Positions 41,188 to 49,963 of a DNA stretch of 52,067 nt are shown in pieces. Each line of letters opens with the position of its first letter. Within the stretch, counting starts at the first letter, position 1. The stretch spans positions 1-52,067 of the forward strand of contig NZ_JRJU01000027.1 in assembly GCF_000787375.1 (NCBI RefSeq), in the 5' to 3' direction. Under the pieces are notes generated by a model. It searched no databases. It saw only the letters and a program-made list of their open reading frames with translations, and had not been told where the DNA came from. The translations under genes and the position numbers were made by a program. The stretch is from Halalkalibacter okhensis (GTDB taxonomy: Bacteria; Bacillota; Bacilli; Bacillales; Bacillaceae_D).

Positions 41188-41870
41188 TTCCAATCTACCC
41201 CCTTGCTCTGAACGACTACATCTACAAATATACCGGGAGTGTGAATTTCATAAGGATGTAAATTTCCAACAGGTACGATTTCTTCTACTTCTGCAATCGT
41301 TATTTTTCCGGCCATCGCAACTAAAGGATTTGTATTCCTAGCACTTGTTTCATAAATCAAGTTTCCAAATTCGTCCGCTCTCTTTGCATAGACAATCGCT
41401 ACATCTGCTTTTAATGCAGCTTCTACTAGATATGTTTTGCCCTCCACCTCTACTTTTTGCTTTCCATCTTCCATCATGCTATCAAGACCAATATCTGTTA
41501 ACACGCCACCTAACCCAACGCCTCCTGCACGAATTCGTTCAGCTAACGTCCCTTGTGGCGAAAACTCAACTTCTAGTTTTTCATCCACCATTAACTGGCC
41601 AGCAACAGGATTCGATCCAATATGTGATGCGATTAGCTTTTTTGCTCTTCCTTGACTAATAAGCTTACCGATTCCAATTGTTGGAAATCCTGCGTCGTTT
41701 CCTATCAACGTGAGGTCATTGATTCCTTTTTCCAAAAGTCCATTAATGAGAGATGGAGGGTTGCCAACCCCTCCAAATCCACCGAACATAAGAGAGCAAC
41801 CATTATTCATATACGTCATTGCCTCTTGTAGAGTACGGACTTTATTTAAAGAATTACGTTTGTTTTGCAC
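41172..41870 (-). CDS. yodS: CoA-transferase subunit A (YodS/AtoD-like)
   Basis: A GTG start at 41870 follows GGGGGG. The 232-residue product shows the subunit A signatures GCSLMFGGFGGVGNPPSLI, SHIGSNPVAGQLM, EFSPQGTLAERIRAGGVGLGG and YAKRADEFGNLIYETSARN. It lies 14 bases after the aminotransferase gene. Its job is as partner of subunit B in CoA transfer between acyl-CoA and a keto acid. Confidence 0.93.
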   Translation of the reverse strand: MQNKRNSLNKVRTLQEAMTYMNNGCSLMFGGFGGVGNPPSLINGLLEKGINDLTLIGNDAGFPTIGIGKLISQGRAKKLIASHIGSNPVAGQLMVDEKLEVEFSPQGTLAERIRAGGVGLGGVLTDIGLDSMMEDGKQKVEVEGKTYLVEAALKADVAIVYAKRADEFGNLIYETSARNTNPLVAMAGKITIAEVEEIVPVGNLHPYEIHTPGIFVDVVVQSKGVDWKWAWE

Positions 41871-41884
41871 AAGTTTTGCCCCCC

Positions 41885-43192
41885 TTAATCTCCTTGTACT
41901 TCATGTAATGTTTCTGAAAAAAGCTCAACCAAAAGATTGATCTCTTTTTCTGAAATCGTAAAAGGAGGTGAAATAATGATGGCATCTCCTTCGACTCCTT
42001 CTCTTCCTGCTGATGCAGGATAAAGAAGGAGCCCCTTTTCCCTTGCGCTATTGACAATTTTTTGTGTTAACACACCAGAAGATTTTGAGATAAATTCCAC
42101 GCCAATCAATAAGCCTTTGCCACGGATATTCCCTATTAGTGAAAATTTTTTAGCTAACACATATAGTTTTTGAAGAAGGATATCACCTTTTCTTGCAACT
42201 TCTTCTACCAAATTCCCTTTTTCAATATAATTTAAAACAGCTAGTGCAATGGCAGCAGATTGAGGATTGGCGCTAAATGTATGTCCGCTCATAATTGATC
42301 TGGAACCTTGTAAAATAGGTTCCATTACTTTATCACTAGCAAGTGCTGCAGCAATCGGAGTATAACCAGCGCTGAGGCCCTTTCCAATCGTTATAATATC
42401 TGATGAAATACTCCAATGATCAAGAGCGAACATTTTCCCTGTTCGACCTAACCCTGTCATCACCTCATCTGTGATAAATAAAATATTATAGTGATCACAT
42501 ATCTTTTTGATTTGTTGATAGTATCCATCTGGAGGGATGATAATTCCGCCTGCTGCACCTACAATAGGTTCGGCGATAAAAGCAGCAATGTGCTGTGCCC
42601 CAATTCGAGTAATAGCAGTTTCAAGCTCACTGGCACAAGCAAGCTGACAATCAGGAAATATTTTGTCAAGTGGACATTGATAACAATGTGGTGCCGAAAC
42701 GCTTGGATATTCCTCTAAAAGTGGAACAAATCGTTCACGGCGTTTCACATGTCCAGACATGGATAACGCTCCGATTGTAATTCCGTGATAACTAACCCAA
42801 CGAGATAGAATTTTGTTTTTTTGTGGTTTCCCTTGTTCTTGAAAATGTTGAATAGCTATTTTCATCGCTGTTTCAGTGGCTTCTGATCCACTATTTACAA
42901 AGAAGGACCAATAATCCTCTTTAGAATGAATGCATTTGTTTAATTTTTGCGCTAGTTTTTCGGCAGGCATCGTTGTAAACTGAGAACGGTAAACAAATGA
43001 TACATGTTTTGACTGTTCATAGACCGCATCCAAGATTTCGGGGACACCATGACCAAGACTTGCGGTTACTGCTCCTGATGAACCATCTAGATACTTTTTT
43101 CCATCTACATCATATAAATAAATTCCTTCTCCTCGAACCGCTATAGGATAATTTTCATCCATCATAGGTTTAATGAGTAATGAACGTTTCAT
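41885..43192 (-). CDS. yodT: Class III aminotransferase, YodT-like
   Basis: The 435-residue product has the PLP-dependent fold-type I landmarks VNSGSEATETAMKIA, YHGITIGALSMSG, FITDEVMTGLGRTGKMFAL (Asp of PLP binding) and DIITIGKGLSAGYTPIAA (Schiff-base Lys). B. subtilis YodT belongs to this omega-aminotransferase group. It would convert an amino group of a lysine-derived intermediate to a keto group. The start ATG 43192 follows GAGGGATGTAA, 42 bases after yokU. Confidence 0.92.
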   Translation of the reverse strand: MKRSLLIKPMMDENYPIAVRGEGIYLYDVDGKKYLDGSSGAVTASLGHGVPEILDAVYEQSKHVSFVYRSQFTTMPAEKLAQKLNKCIHSKEDYWSFFVNSGSEATETAMKIAIQHFQEQGKPQKNKILSRWVSYHGITIGALSMSGHVKRRERFVPLLEEYPSVSAPHCYQCPLDKIFPDCQLACASELETAITRIGAQHIAAFIAEPIVGAAGGIIIPPDGYYQQIKKICDHYNILFITDEVMTGLGRTGKMFALDHWSISSDIITIGKGLSAGYTPIAAALASDKVMEPILQGSRSIMSGHTFSANPQSAAIALAVLNYIEKGNLVEEVARKGDILLQKLYVLAKKFSLIGNIRGKGLLIGVEFISKSSGVLTQKIVNSAREKGLLLYPASAGREGVEGDAIIISPPFTISEKEINLLVELFSETLHEVQGD

Positions 43193-43234
43193 TTACATCC
43201 CTCGCTCTTTTATTAAGGGCATTAATACTAGTAA

Positions 43235-43507
43235 TTAAAAACGAAAATAATTATATTTTAGTAATCTTGGTTGTTTCATAAGTTCTTCGTAATTTATGCT
43301 TTTTTCTAATTTAGTTGTATTAATTAATAATAATTGATCTTCTATTTCTTGTATCACTTCTTCGGATTGATATTCCATGCCACAATTTTCACATTCAAAT
43401 CCTGGTGTGTCAGTTATTTCAATCGCACGTGTTCCATCAGGAAGTTCCCAGTAAACGGTACATCTTATCCTCTCTGCTTCATGCTGCTCACACCATTCAC
43501 ACCTCAT
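43235..43507 (-). CDS. yokU: YokU-family zinc-finger-like protein
   Basis: ATG 43507 (RCEWCEQHEAERIRC) follows AGGAGGG; a GTG at 43513 in the same frame overlaps the kamA remnant stop codon. The 90-residue product has two CxxC pairs (CEWC and CENC) that probably bind zinc, and ends LKYNYFRF. YokU is encoded beside kamA in B. subtilis. The role is unknown. Its position directly behind the kamA remnant preserves the family neighbourhood. Confidence 0.85.
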   Translation of the reverse strand: MRCEWCEQHEAERIRCTVYWELPDGTRAIEITDTPGFECENCGMEYQSEEVIQEIEDQLLLINTTKLEKSINYEELMKQPRLLKYNYFRF

Positions 43508-43509
43508 TT

Positions 43510-43935
43510 TCACACTCCCTCCTGATTCTGTGAACTTGAATTACTGTTATATTTTTTCAATTCAGTTTGATACTTTTTCTCTTTCAATTCATCACGCTTT
43601 TCGCGACGGTCTTTTAGCGTTGTATAGCCTTCATTTTCTTGATAACTTGAGCGCCGATTGTACCGTTCTAATGATTTTGGAACGATGGTTTTTTCTTCAT
43701 CGTTCAATAACGATGATATCCCCGTATTTGTATGATTATTTTCGTAATTTTGATAAATATTGCTGAAATATTCTTCTGCACGTCCAGGGACGTACCCTTT
43801 TGGCTCAGGATAACTTGTAATTACACCTTCGAAATTTCGAAGAACTACTTTTTCTGGGCTCTGAGAAATCATATAGTTCGGCTGAAGTGTAATTTTCCCC
43901 CCGCCGCCTGGAGCGTCCACTACAAATGTAGGTAC
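43510..43935 (-). pseudogene. kamA: kamA (lysine 2,3-aminomutase) remnant, C-terminal third only
   Basis: From position 43935 the frame reads VPTFVVDAPGGGGKI, then MISQSPEKVVLRNFEGVITSY, which is the distinctive end of KamA. About 140 of roughly 470 codons remain; the radical-SAM CxxxCxxC and PLP lysine regions are absent. The preceding residues in the same open frame are unrelated. The reading frame remains open to 44040, so the break was by deletion or rearrangement at about 43935. The start of the operon and its first enzyme are thus lost, while the rest of the operon is intact. Confidence 0.88.
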
Positions 43936-44015
43936 GTTATTTTTTAAATGAAGTCTAAAAAAACAATTGTGATAAGGGAGTACTCCAATATGGCATAGGT
44001 CACTATTTAAACAAC

Positions 44016-44055
44016 AAAAATACTGGCTTTCTTCAAGCAAAGAAAACCAGTATTT
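44016..44055 (-). terminator. Terminator upstream of the kamA remnant
   Basis: AAATACTGG (44018-44026) pairs with CCAGTATTT (44047-44055), with CTTTCTT/AGAAA pairing inside, and TTTTTG follows on the minus strand. It lies only about 80 bases ahead of the kamA junction. Confidence 0.75.
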
Positions 44056-44116
44056 AATGACACATATAGATTAACCGAAAAATTAATAGAGAAAAATCAA
44101 ATAAACTCTCAAATTC

Positions 44117-44314
44117 CTAGATGGATCCCCTTTTTCGAGTCTGTTTATAAAATTGTAAAAATGCTTTAGCCATTCGTTCAAAATTAGGTTTATTAAGTTC
44201 TATAATCGTACATGGCGGCTCTTTAAGATGTTGTTCCCTTTGGTTTTTTTCATGATGTACCACCTTTCTTAGTTGTTTAATAGATTCATATTCATGTAAT
44301 TCCAAAACTTGCAA
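44117..44314 (-). CDS. Small protein of unknown function, about 65 aa
   Basis: A TTG at 44314 lies 8 bases after AAGG in GTAAGG; another TTG at 44320 is possible, so the start is uncertain. The product begins QVLELHEYESIKQLRKV and ends ERMAKAFLQFYKQTRKRG, is basic and helical and has no membrane segment. I do not recognise it. A terminator follows at 44016-44055. Confidence 0.45.
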   Translation of the reverse strand: MQVLELHEYESIKQLRKVVHHEKNQREQHLKEPPCTIIELNKPNFERMAKAFLQFYKQTRKRGSI

Positions 44315-44509
44315 GTCCAATACCTTACTAGCCTCGTCCTTTTTTCAAATGCTATGTAATTACAAAGTTTCATAGTTAATCATACGAGTATCAAAAAAAA
44401 ACAAATTAAGTCTCGTCTTTTTGATGTTTGATTTGATTGCACGTTAATTATCCCACATAATTCATGCCACTTCTTTCTCTAATGTTCTTATGAAAATAAG
44501 CAACAAAAA

Positions 44510-44549
44510 AGCCAGAACCTCTCATAACATATGCATGAGATTTCTGACT
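44510..44549 (-). terminator. Terminator of the formaldehyde dehydrogenase type gene
   Basis: AGCCAGAACCTCTCAT (44510-44525) pairs with ATGAGATTTCTGACT (44534-44548) with few mismatches, and a T run follows on the minus strand. Confidence 0.8.
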
Positions 44550-44562
44550 TTTATAATTATTG

Positions 44563-45780
44563 CTATTTACTTACCAAATTGTGCGGATCAATCACAAACT
44601 TCTTAGAAGCCCCTCCATCAAACTCTTTGTAAGCATTTGGTGCTTGATCAAGAGAAATTAATGTTGCATTAACCGCTTTAGCAATTTGTGCTCTCCCACT
44701 TAAAATAGACATCATTAAATCGCGATGGTACTTCATCACTGGAGTTTGTCCTGTCACAAACGTATGAGCTTTAGCCCAACCTAAACCTAAACGAACTTTT
44801 AACGTACCAATTTTTGCTTCTTCATCAACTGCACCCGGATCTCCCGTTACGTACAGTCCTGGAATACCTAATCGGCCTCCAGCTCTTGTTACATCCATAA
44901 TCGAATTAAGAACTGTAGCAGGAGCTTCACCTGCTCCTTCTCCGTGACCTGACGCCTCAAATCCCACACAATCAATCGCACAGTCTACCTCAGGCACACC
45001 TAGAATTTGCTCAATTTGCTCGCCTAAATCAGGGTGTTTTTTTAAGTTAACAATCTCACACCCAAAACTTTTTGCTTGCTCTAACCGTTCATTATTCAAG
45101 TCTCCAACAATTACAACTGAAGCTCCTAACAACTGTGCAGAGTGAGCTGCTGCTAAACCGACAGGCCCTGCCCCGGCCACATACACTGTAGATCCAGGTT
45201 TGACCCCTGCACTCACAGCCCCATGGTAGCCAGTTGGGAAAATATCAGATAACATCGTTAAATCAAGAATCTTCTCCAGTGCTTGATCTTTATCAGGAAA
45301 TTTCAATAATTGAAAATCCGCGTATGGCACCATCACATACTCGGACTGCCCACCTACCCAGCCTCCCATATCTACATAGCCGTAAGCAGATCCAGGTCGA
45401 TCTGGATTTACGTTCTCACAAATATGGGTATCCTGTTCTTTACAACTGCGACAGCGACCGCAAGCAATATTGAAAGGAACAGAAACAAGATCGCCTTTTT
45501 TAATAAATTCGACATCGCTACCCACTTCAATTACTTCACCAGTAATCTCATGTCCTAACACCAAACCACTTGGCGCTGTTGTGCGACCTCGGACCATATG
45601 CTGATCGCTGCCACAAATATTCGTTGTTACCACTTTAACAATTACTCCATGATTACATTTTCTACCTACGTTTAAAGGATTCACTCCTGGGCCATCTCGT
45701 AAGATTAAATCTGGATATTGAATATCTCGTACTTCTACATCTCCCGGTCCAACATAAACAACTGCACGATTCTTTGTCAT
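44563..45780 (-). CDS. fdhA: Zinc-dependent alcohol dehydrogenase, glutathione-independent formaldehyde dehydrogenase type
   Basis: The 405-residue product matches the PFDH group: TNICGSDQHMVRGRT (catalytic zinc Cys and first His region), GLVLGHEITGEVIEVG, structural-zinc cysteines C-G-R-C-R-S-C (about residues 108-114) and the NAD motif AGAGPVGLAAAHSAQLLG. The tail RAQIAKAVNATLISLDQAP is typical of this longer group. It oxidises formaldehyde or related alcohols with NAD without glutathione. The start ATG 45780 follows GGGAG. It is monocistronic, with a strong dyad in its leader. Confidence 0.9.
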   Translation of the reverse strand: MTKNRAVVYVGPGDVEVRDIQYPDLILRDGPGVNPLNVGRKCNHGVIVKVVTTNICGSDQHMVRGRTTAPSGLVLGHEITGEVIEVGSDVEFIKKGDLVSVPFNIACGRCRSCKEQDTHICENVNPDRPGSAYGYVDMGGWVGGQSEYVMVPYADFQLLKFPDKDQALEKILDLTMLSDIFPTGYHGAVSAGVKPGSTVYVAGAGPVGLAAAHSAQLLGASVVIVGDLNNERLEQAKSFGCEIVNLKKHPDLGEQIEQILGVPEVDCAIDCVGFEASGHGEGAGEAPATVLNSIMDVTRAGGRLGIPGLYVTGDPGAVDEEAKIGTLKVRLGLGWAKAHTFVTGQTPVMKYHRDLMMSILSGRAQIAKAVNATLISLDQAPNAYKEFDGGASKKFVIDPHNLVSK

Positions 45781-45800
45781 ATAATCACTCCCAAATCAAC

Positions 45801-45829
45801 AAGATTGTAAGCGTATACATTACAATCTT
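45801..45829. promoter_or_regulatory. Perfect dyad in the fdhA leader, probable operator
   Basis: AAGATTGTAA (45801-45810) and TTACAATCTT (45820-45829) form a perfect 10-bp inverted repeat with a 9-base spacer, 20 bases ahead of the fdhA start codon. A 10-bp palindrome, GTGTATACAC, lies at 45839-45848. A TTGTAC-16-TATCAT pair upstream would place the start inside the dyad. Confidence 0.6.
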
Positions 45830-45949
45830 CATGATACCGTGTATACACAAAAGTACAAGGACAAAGTTGTCGAGAGCGGAACAAGCCTAAAAAAACACTA
45901 ATTTTTCACAAAATTACTACTATTATCTTATTCTTAACAACAGTAAAAA

Positions 45950-45981
45950 ATCGATAACAGACTCTTTAGCCTGCTATCGAT
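45950..45981 (-). terminator. Terminator of the amine oxidase gene
   Basis: ATCGATAACAG (45950-45960) pairs with CTGCTATCGAT (45971-45981), and a T run follows on the minus strand, 16 bases after the stop codon. Confidence 0.85.
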
Positions 45982-45996
45982 GATGTCTACAAATGA

Positions 45997-47481
45997 CTAA
46001 TAACGAAAGTAAGTTCTAGGTAGGTCATTCACTTCATAAGCAGCATGTATTCCTGATTCGATTGCTCCTTGGATCCAAGCGTGAGTCGTTGATGCATGTT
46101 CCCCAGCAAAATGGACCCTTCCTTCAGGAGTGGCTATATATGGTGATATCTCTTTAATTTGATCTGGCTTAAACATCGCAAAAGCCCCAGCAGAATATTG
46201 ATATCGAAGCCAACTATGACTTACACCTCCTTGAAACTCACGGTATACCTGATCTCCATGAATGGTCGCCAAGTTTCTTAGAACATATTCCAAACGTTCA
46301 TCATCTTCCAAGCTATCCCAAGGAATAGCATCGTCATCCCACGTGTAGCTACCCAATATGACACCTGATCCTTGTGTACCAATGCCATGACTTGGGTATT
46401 GAACATATTTAATTGGAAGATCTGTGACCGTTTGCCCACCAAATAAACCTTGTCTCTCCCAAAATCTGTTTCTAAATTGGATTCCTGTTTTAGTAGAGCC
46501 AGCATAGTTCATTTCCCGTATCGCTTTCCACTTGTTCTCGGAAAATAAATCCCTCGGAACAATTTCCACAAATTGCAATACTGAAAAAGGAATCGTAACA
46601 ATTGCGAGGTCACCCGTTATTGTCGTTGGTTCCAAAATTTTATGAATAGCATGAACAGTTACTTGATTATCGTGCTGTACAATTTTCTTCACTTTTTGTC
46701 CGTAATATATATTATCTTGTAACTCATCTGTAAAAGCATTCGGTAGTTTGTCATTGCCCCCCGTAATTTCATAGAACCGGATCTCAGGAGTAAATATGAC
46801 TAACAATTCACGCAGAATCTCTAAAAAAGATAGCTCCATCAGACCTTCAAGAGTTAATAGTACCTTAATCATTTCAATCGCACCTGGAGATAATGTGAAA
46901 CCAAAAGGATTGTATCTCAAATAAAAGTCCATTGAGTATTTATCCAATTCTTGTATAATCCAGGGCCAATTTCCTTTTGGGTCTTGTTCGATCATATCAG
47001 TCACTGGCTTAATCGCTAATTGTAGTAACTCTGTAGCCGTTTTTCCCCTTTCATGTGGATAGACAGGGAAGCGTAAGATATCAGGGTTTTGTTCATACAT
47101 ACGGAAACGGACTTTTTTTCCTCTAACATAAATAATATCGTTAGGAGTTGAGTTGATAAACGTATTTAGAGGAAGGTTGAATTTATTAATGTATTCCATC
47201 GTTAATGAATGAGTGTGAGGAATGCGCATGGCGCCTGCTTCTAAAAATTGATCATCTCTAAAATCACGTCTTAATGTATAGACTCGTCCTCCCACCCTGT
47301 CGGTCCCTTCAAGGATTGTCACATCATGTCCAGCTTGTTTAAGTAAAGATGCTGAGACAAGTCCAGCCATCCCTGCCCCAATAATGATAATTTTTTTCGG
47401 GATTTCACTTTTATTCAGTCCATTCCTAATAATGGAAATCATTTTTTCCGAGGATAACTTTGGGAATACGTAGTTTAACAT
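45997..47481 (-). CDS. Flavin monoamine/L-amino acid oxidase family protein (YobN-like)
   Basis: The 494-residue product starts with a short leader and then IIIIGAGMAGLVSASLLKQAG (cut: the GxGxxG FAD loop is GAGMAG), EGTDRVGGRVYT, and near the end RVHFAGEHASTTHAWIQGAIESG, which is the flavin-binding C-terminal motif of amine oxidases. ATG 47481 follows AGGAGGAAAAGG. These enzymes oxidise amines or L-amino acids with release of ammonia and hydrogen peroxide. No secretion signal is evident. It resembles B. subtilis YobN. The substrate is not shown. Confidence 0.9.
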   Translation of the reverse strand: MLNYVFPKLSSEKMISIIRNGLNKSEIPKKIIIIGAGMAGLVSASLLKQAGHDVTILEGTDRVGGRVYTLRRDFRDDQFLEAGAMRIPHTHSLTMEYINKFNLPLNTFINSTPNDIIYVRGKKVRFRMYEQNPDILRFPVYPHERGKTATELLQLAIKPVTDMIEQDPKGNWPWIIQELDKYSMDFYLRYNPFGFTLSPGAIEMIKVLLTLEGLMELSFLEILRELLVIFTPEIRFYEITGGNDKLPNAFTDELQDNIYYGQKVKKIVQHDNQVTVHAIHKILEPTTITGDLAIVTIPFSVLQFVEIVPRDLFSENKWKAIREMNYAGSTKTGIQFRNRFWERQGLFGGQTVTDLPIKYVQYPSHGIGTQGSGVILGSYTWDDDAIPWDSLEDDERLEYVLRNLATIHGDQVYREFQGGVSHSWLRYQYSAGAFAMFKPDQIKEISPYIATPEGRVHFAGEHASTTHAWIQGAIESGIHAAYEVNDLPRTYFRY

Positions 47482-47564
47482 CCTTTTCCTCCTCTACTGA
47501 TAAGACCGAAACTCATTTACAGCTGTTAAATTACTGTCATCTTATTCAGATTAAGGGGGAAATT

Positions 47565-47675
47565 ATGATCAAAAACAAAAAGAAACGACCGCCTTTATAT
47601 AGAGCAATCGCTTTTATAATGAATGTGCCAAATTTTAATTTTACTTCCTCTTATGAACGACTGCTTCATATGTAA
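47565..47675 (+). CDS. Possible small basic protein, 36 aa (weak)
   Basis: An ATG at 47565 follows AAGGGGGAAATT, a good ribosome binding site. The product begins IKNKKKRPPLYRAIAFIMNV and ends SYERLLHM. It overlaps the 3' end of the convergent methyltransferase gene by 35 bases, which is unusual. I recognise no family, and it may be chance. Confidence 0.3.
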   Translation: MIKNKKKRPPLYRAIAFIMNVPNFNFTSSYERLLHM

Positions 47676-48405
47676 TGATTTTACTTGAATTAGTTGGATA
47701 TTGTCCTTGTTTATAATCGGCTGATATGACAATATCTTCAAAACCAATCTGTTCAAGAACGATTTTAAACTCTTCGATACCATACCACCGAAGTGGAAAT
47801 CGTTCTAGTTCTGTTTGTAGTAGGACCCCGTTTCTCCATTTTTCGTAGCGATGGTGAGAGACGGAGTATTGGTTGATATAGTCAACTTCAACCACTTTGC
47901 TTTCTAATGTAATGATATCACCATTTTCAGTTTCCCAAGTTCTTGTTGTGACTATGTTAATCGATAATTCATTTTGCAGGAAAATATCGATAATCAACCT
48001 TCCGTCATTAGAGAGGTGATTATAGAAATTCCTTAATGCTCTCAGCGAATTCTCTCTGTTATGCATTAGTAAAAATGTTCCAGTCGGTACGATAATTGCT
48101 TCATATTGATTATCTAGTGAAAACGCCTCCATTTTCTCTACAAATAGATGTGGATTCAAGTCTCTTTTTTCACAATTAGAGCGGCATATGTTTAACATTT
48201 CAACAGAAACATCAAATCCATCCACTTCCAAGCCTTTTTCTAAAAGCGGAATGAGAATGCGACCCGTTCCTACACCTGGTTCAAGAATTTTCCCCTTACA
48301 AGAAGCTAATCTATCACTATAAAATTCCACGTCGCCAAATGATAGACCCACATATTTATCTAGATTATAAACATATGAAGATAGTTTACTATAATAACTA
48401 TACAT
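47641..48405 (-). CDS. Class I SAM-dependent methyltransferase
   Basis: ATG 48405 (YSYYSKLSSYVYNLDK) follows AGGAGTTGAAAAC. The 254-residue product has motif I ILEPGVGTGRILIPLLEKG, then DGFDVSVEML, and DGRLIIDIF. It is the last gene of the MFS operon, 4 bases after the DUF2164 stop. The substrate is unknown; it might modify the compound that the MFS pump exports, but this is only inferred from position. Confidence 0.87.
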   Translation of the reverse strand: MYSYYSKLSSYVYNLDKYVGLSFGDVEFYSDRLASCKGKILEPGVGTGRILIPLLEKGLEVDGFDVSVEMLNICRSNCEKRDLNPHLFVEKMEAFSLDNQYEAIIVPTGTFLLMHNRENSLRALRNFYNHLSNDGRLIIDIFLQNELSINIVTTRTWETENGDIITLESKVVEVDYINQYSVSHHRYEKWRNGVLLQTELERFPLRWYGIEEFKIVLEQIGFEDIVISADYKQGQYPTNSSKIITYEAVVHKRK

Positions 48406-48409
48406 GTTT

Positions 48410-48664
48410 TCAACTCCTATTACGTTTAATCGGTCTTTCAAGAGAAGCGATATCCTCTTCTAAACTTATCATTTTTTGTTCACACATATCTTTTGCTTCA
48501 TTAACTCCGTGATTAAAAAAATAAGGACCCACTTCTTTAATAATAAAATCAAGTAAATTTTCTGCAGCCAAATCTCCTATTTCTTCGGAACGCTCATTAT
48601 AGAAATATTCTTTTAAGTTTTCTTTTATTTGTGCCTTATGTTCATTTGAAAGCTTCATATACAT
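48410..48664 (-). CDS. DUF2164-family protein
   Basis: ATG 48664 (YMKLSNEHKAQIKENLK) follows AAGGAG. The 84-residue product shows the family pattern YFYNERSEEIGDLAAENLLD, then IIKEVGPYFFNHGVNEAKD and EQKMISLEEDIASLERP. It is small, acidic and helical, with no known function. It lies within the four-gene MFS operon. Confidence 0.82.
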   Translation of the reverse strand: MYMKLSNEHKAQIKENLKEYFYNERSEEIGDLAAENLLDFIIKEVGPYFFNHGVNEAKDMCEQKMISLEEDIASLERPIKRNRS

Positions 48665-48726
48665 AAAATTCTCCTTTTTTTGGTTATTATTTAACTCTGT
48701 ACGTACCACCGTTTAAAGTATAATTA

Positions 48727-49950
48727 CTAAGAAACATTTTTCACGCTACTTATCTTCTCATCAATAAACTTAAAATACGGCAAAATCATTCCAACAAGAG
48801 AAACGACACTAATCATTAAGCCAATGGATAGATACAATGGTCTTACACCAACTAATTCACTTACGATTCCACCAATTAGAACCCCCAATGGCATGGCTCC
48901 TCTTATGATAAGCAAACGTACGGAAAAAACTTTTCCCATGAGATGATTTGGTATAGTTTGTTGGCCAATCGTCGTATTATGGATACTAAAAATAGCCATT
49001 ACGATTCCACCGATTATTTCTGTTATGATCGCAAAAGGGATACTTTGGTTAAAGCAAAGAGCAATGAATGTTAGGCCTCCAATGAAAAGAGAACCAAGCA
49101 TCAGCATTCTTCGGCTTTTATATTTAATCTTAGATACTAGTATAGCACCAATTATGTACCCAATTGGGAAGCCAGCCATAAAGTATCCATACTCAGCAAC
49201 TGTTCCTCCTAATTCTTCTGTGATATACGGAAGAGTCGTAACCATGGTCACGCCTACTCCAAATTGAACAAAAGCTAAAAAGACCCCTAACCATACAACC
49301 ACTCGTTGAGTAAAGAAAAATGTTACTCCTTGCATAAAATCTGCTATCCAAGTTTTTCTTATTTCCAGCTTTCTTCTTTGTTCTCTAATAAATAGTAATG
49401 AAATACCACTAATAAAAAGTAAGAAACTCACAAAAAGAAGGGTAAATGGAACACTCGTAAATTCAATCACGATTCCAGCTAATAATGGAGATAAAAAGCT
49501 CATTAAACGGGCGGTTCCGTCAATACATGCGTTCGCTAACTGTAATTGCTCTTTTTTTACAATAGTAGGTGTAATAGCGTGATTAGCAGGGACATATAGT
49601 GGAGTGACTAAACCAACGACGCACTGCACAACATAAATATGCCATACCTCAAGATTGCCTGAGATTAATGCAGTTAAAGGTATGACGAATATGAATCCTC
49701 TTATCCATTGAGAGATCACCATAATCCATTTTCTACTCCAACGATCAATATACGGACCGATAAATAGCTGAAGAAAAAGGGATGGAATAAAATACAAAAG
49801 CCACATACTCCCTAACGCTAAAGTAGAGCCTGTAAGTTGGTAAATTAAAATGGAATTGCAAAAGGTTCCAAAGGCACCGCCTAGTTCGGATACTCCATTT
49901 CCTAACCACGCCGAAACAAACGACCGATTTTTAAATATAGAAGATTTCAT
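48727..49950 (-). CDS. MFS transporter, multidrug-efflux type
   Basis: The 407-residue product has 12 hydrophobic helices. It starts SIFKNRSFVSAWLGNGVSEL and contains the motif A-like GPYIDRWSRKWIM loop, and GFPIGYIIGAILV. Close relatives are macrolide- or other drug-efflux proteins. ATG 49950 follows AAAGGAG. It lies 13 bases after the regulator gene, which suggests that the regulator controls the pump. Confidence 0.9.
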   Translation of the reverse strand: MKSSIFKNRSFVSAWLGNGVSELGGAFGTFCNSILIYQLTGSTLALGSMWLLYFIPSLFLQLFIGPYIDRWSRKWIMVISQWIRGFIFVIPLTALISGNLEVWHIYVVQCVVGLVTPLYVPANHAITPTIVKKEQLQLANACIDGTARLMSFLSPLLAGIVIEFTSVPFTLLFVSFLLFISGISLLFIREQRRKLEIRKTWIADFMQGVTFFFTQRVVVWLGVFLAFVQFGVGVTMVTTLPYITEELGGTVAEYGYFMAGFPIGYIIGAILVSKIKYKSRRMLMLGSLFIGGLTFIALCFNQSIPFAIITEIIGGIVMAIFSIHNTTIGQQTIPNHLMGKVFSVRLLIIRGAMPLGVLIGGIVSELVGVRPLYLSIGLMISVVSLVGMILPYFKFIDEKISSVKNVS

Positions 49951-49963
49951 AGATTCTCCTTTA

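Noticed and set aside
43938-44040. In-frame extension upstream of the kamA remnant
   Set aside because: Residues before VPTFVV do not match KamA, and no ribosome binding site precedes the ATG at 44040, so it is treated as junction sequence rather than a fused gene.
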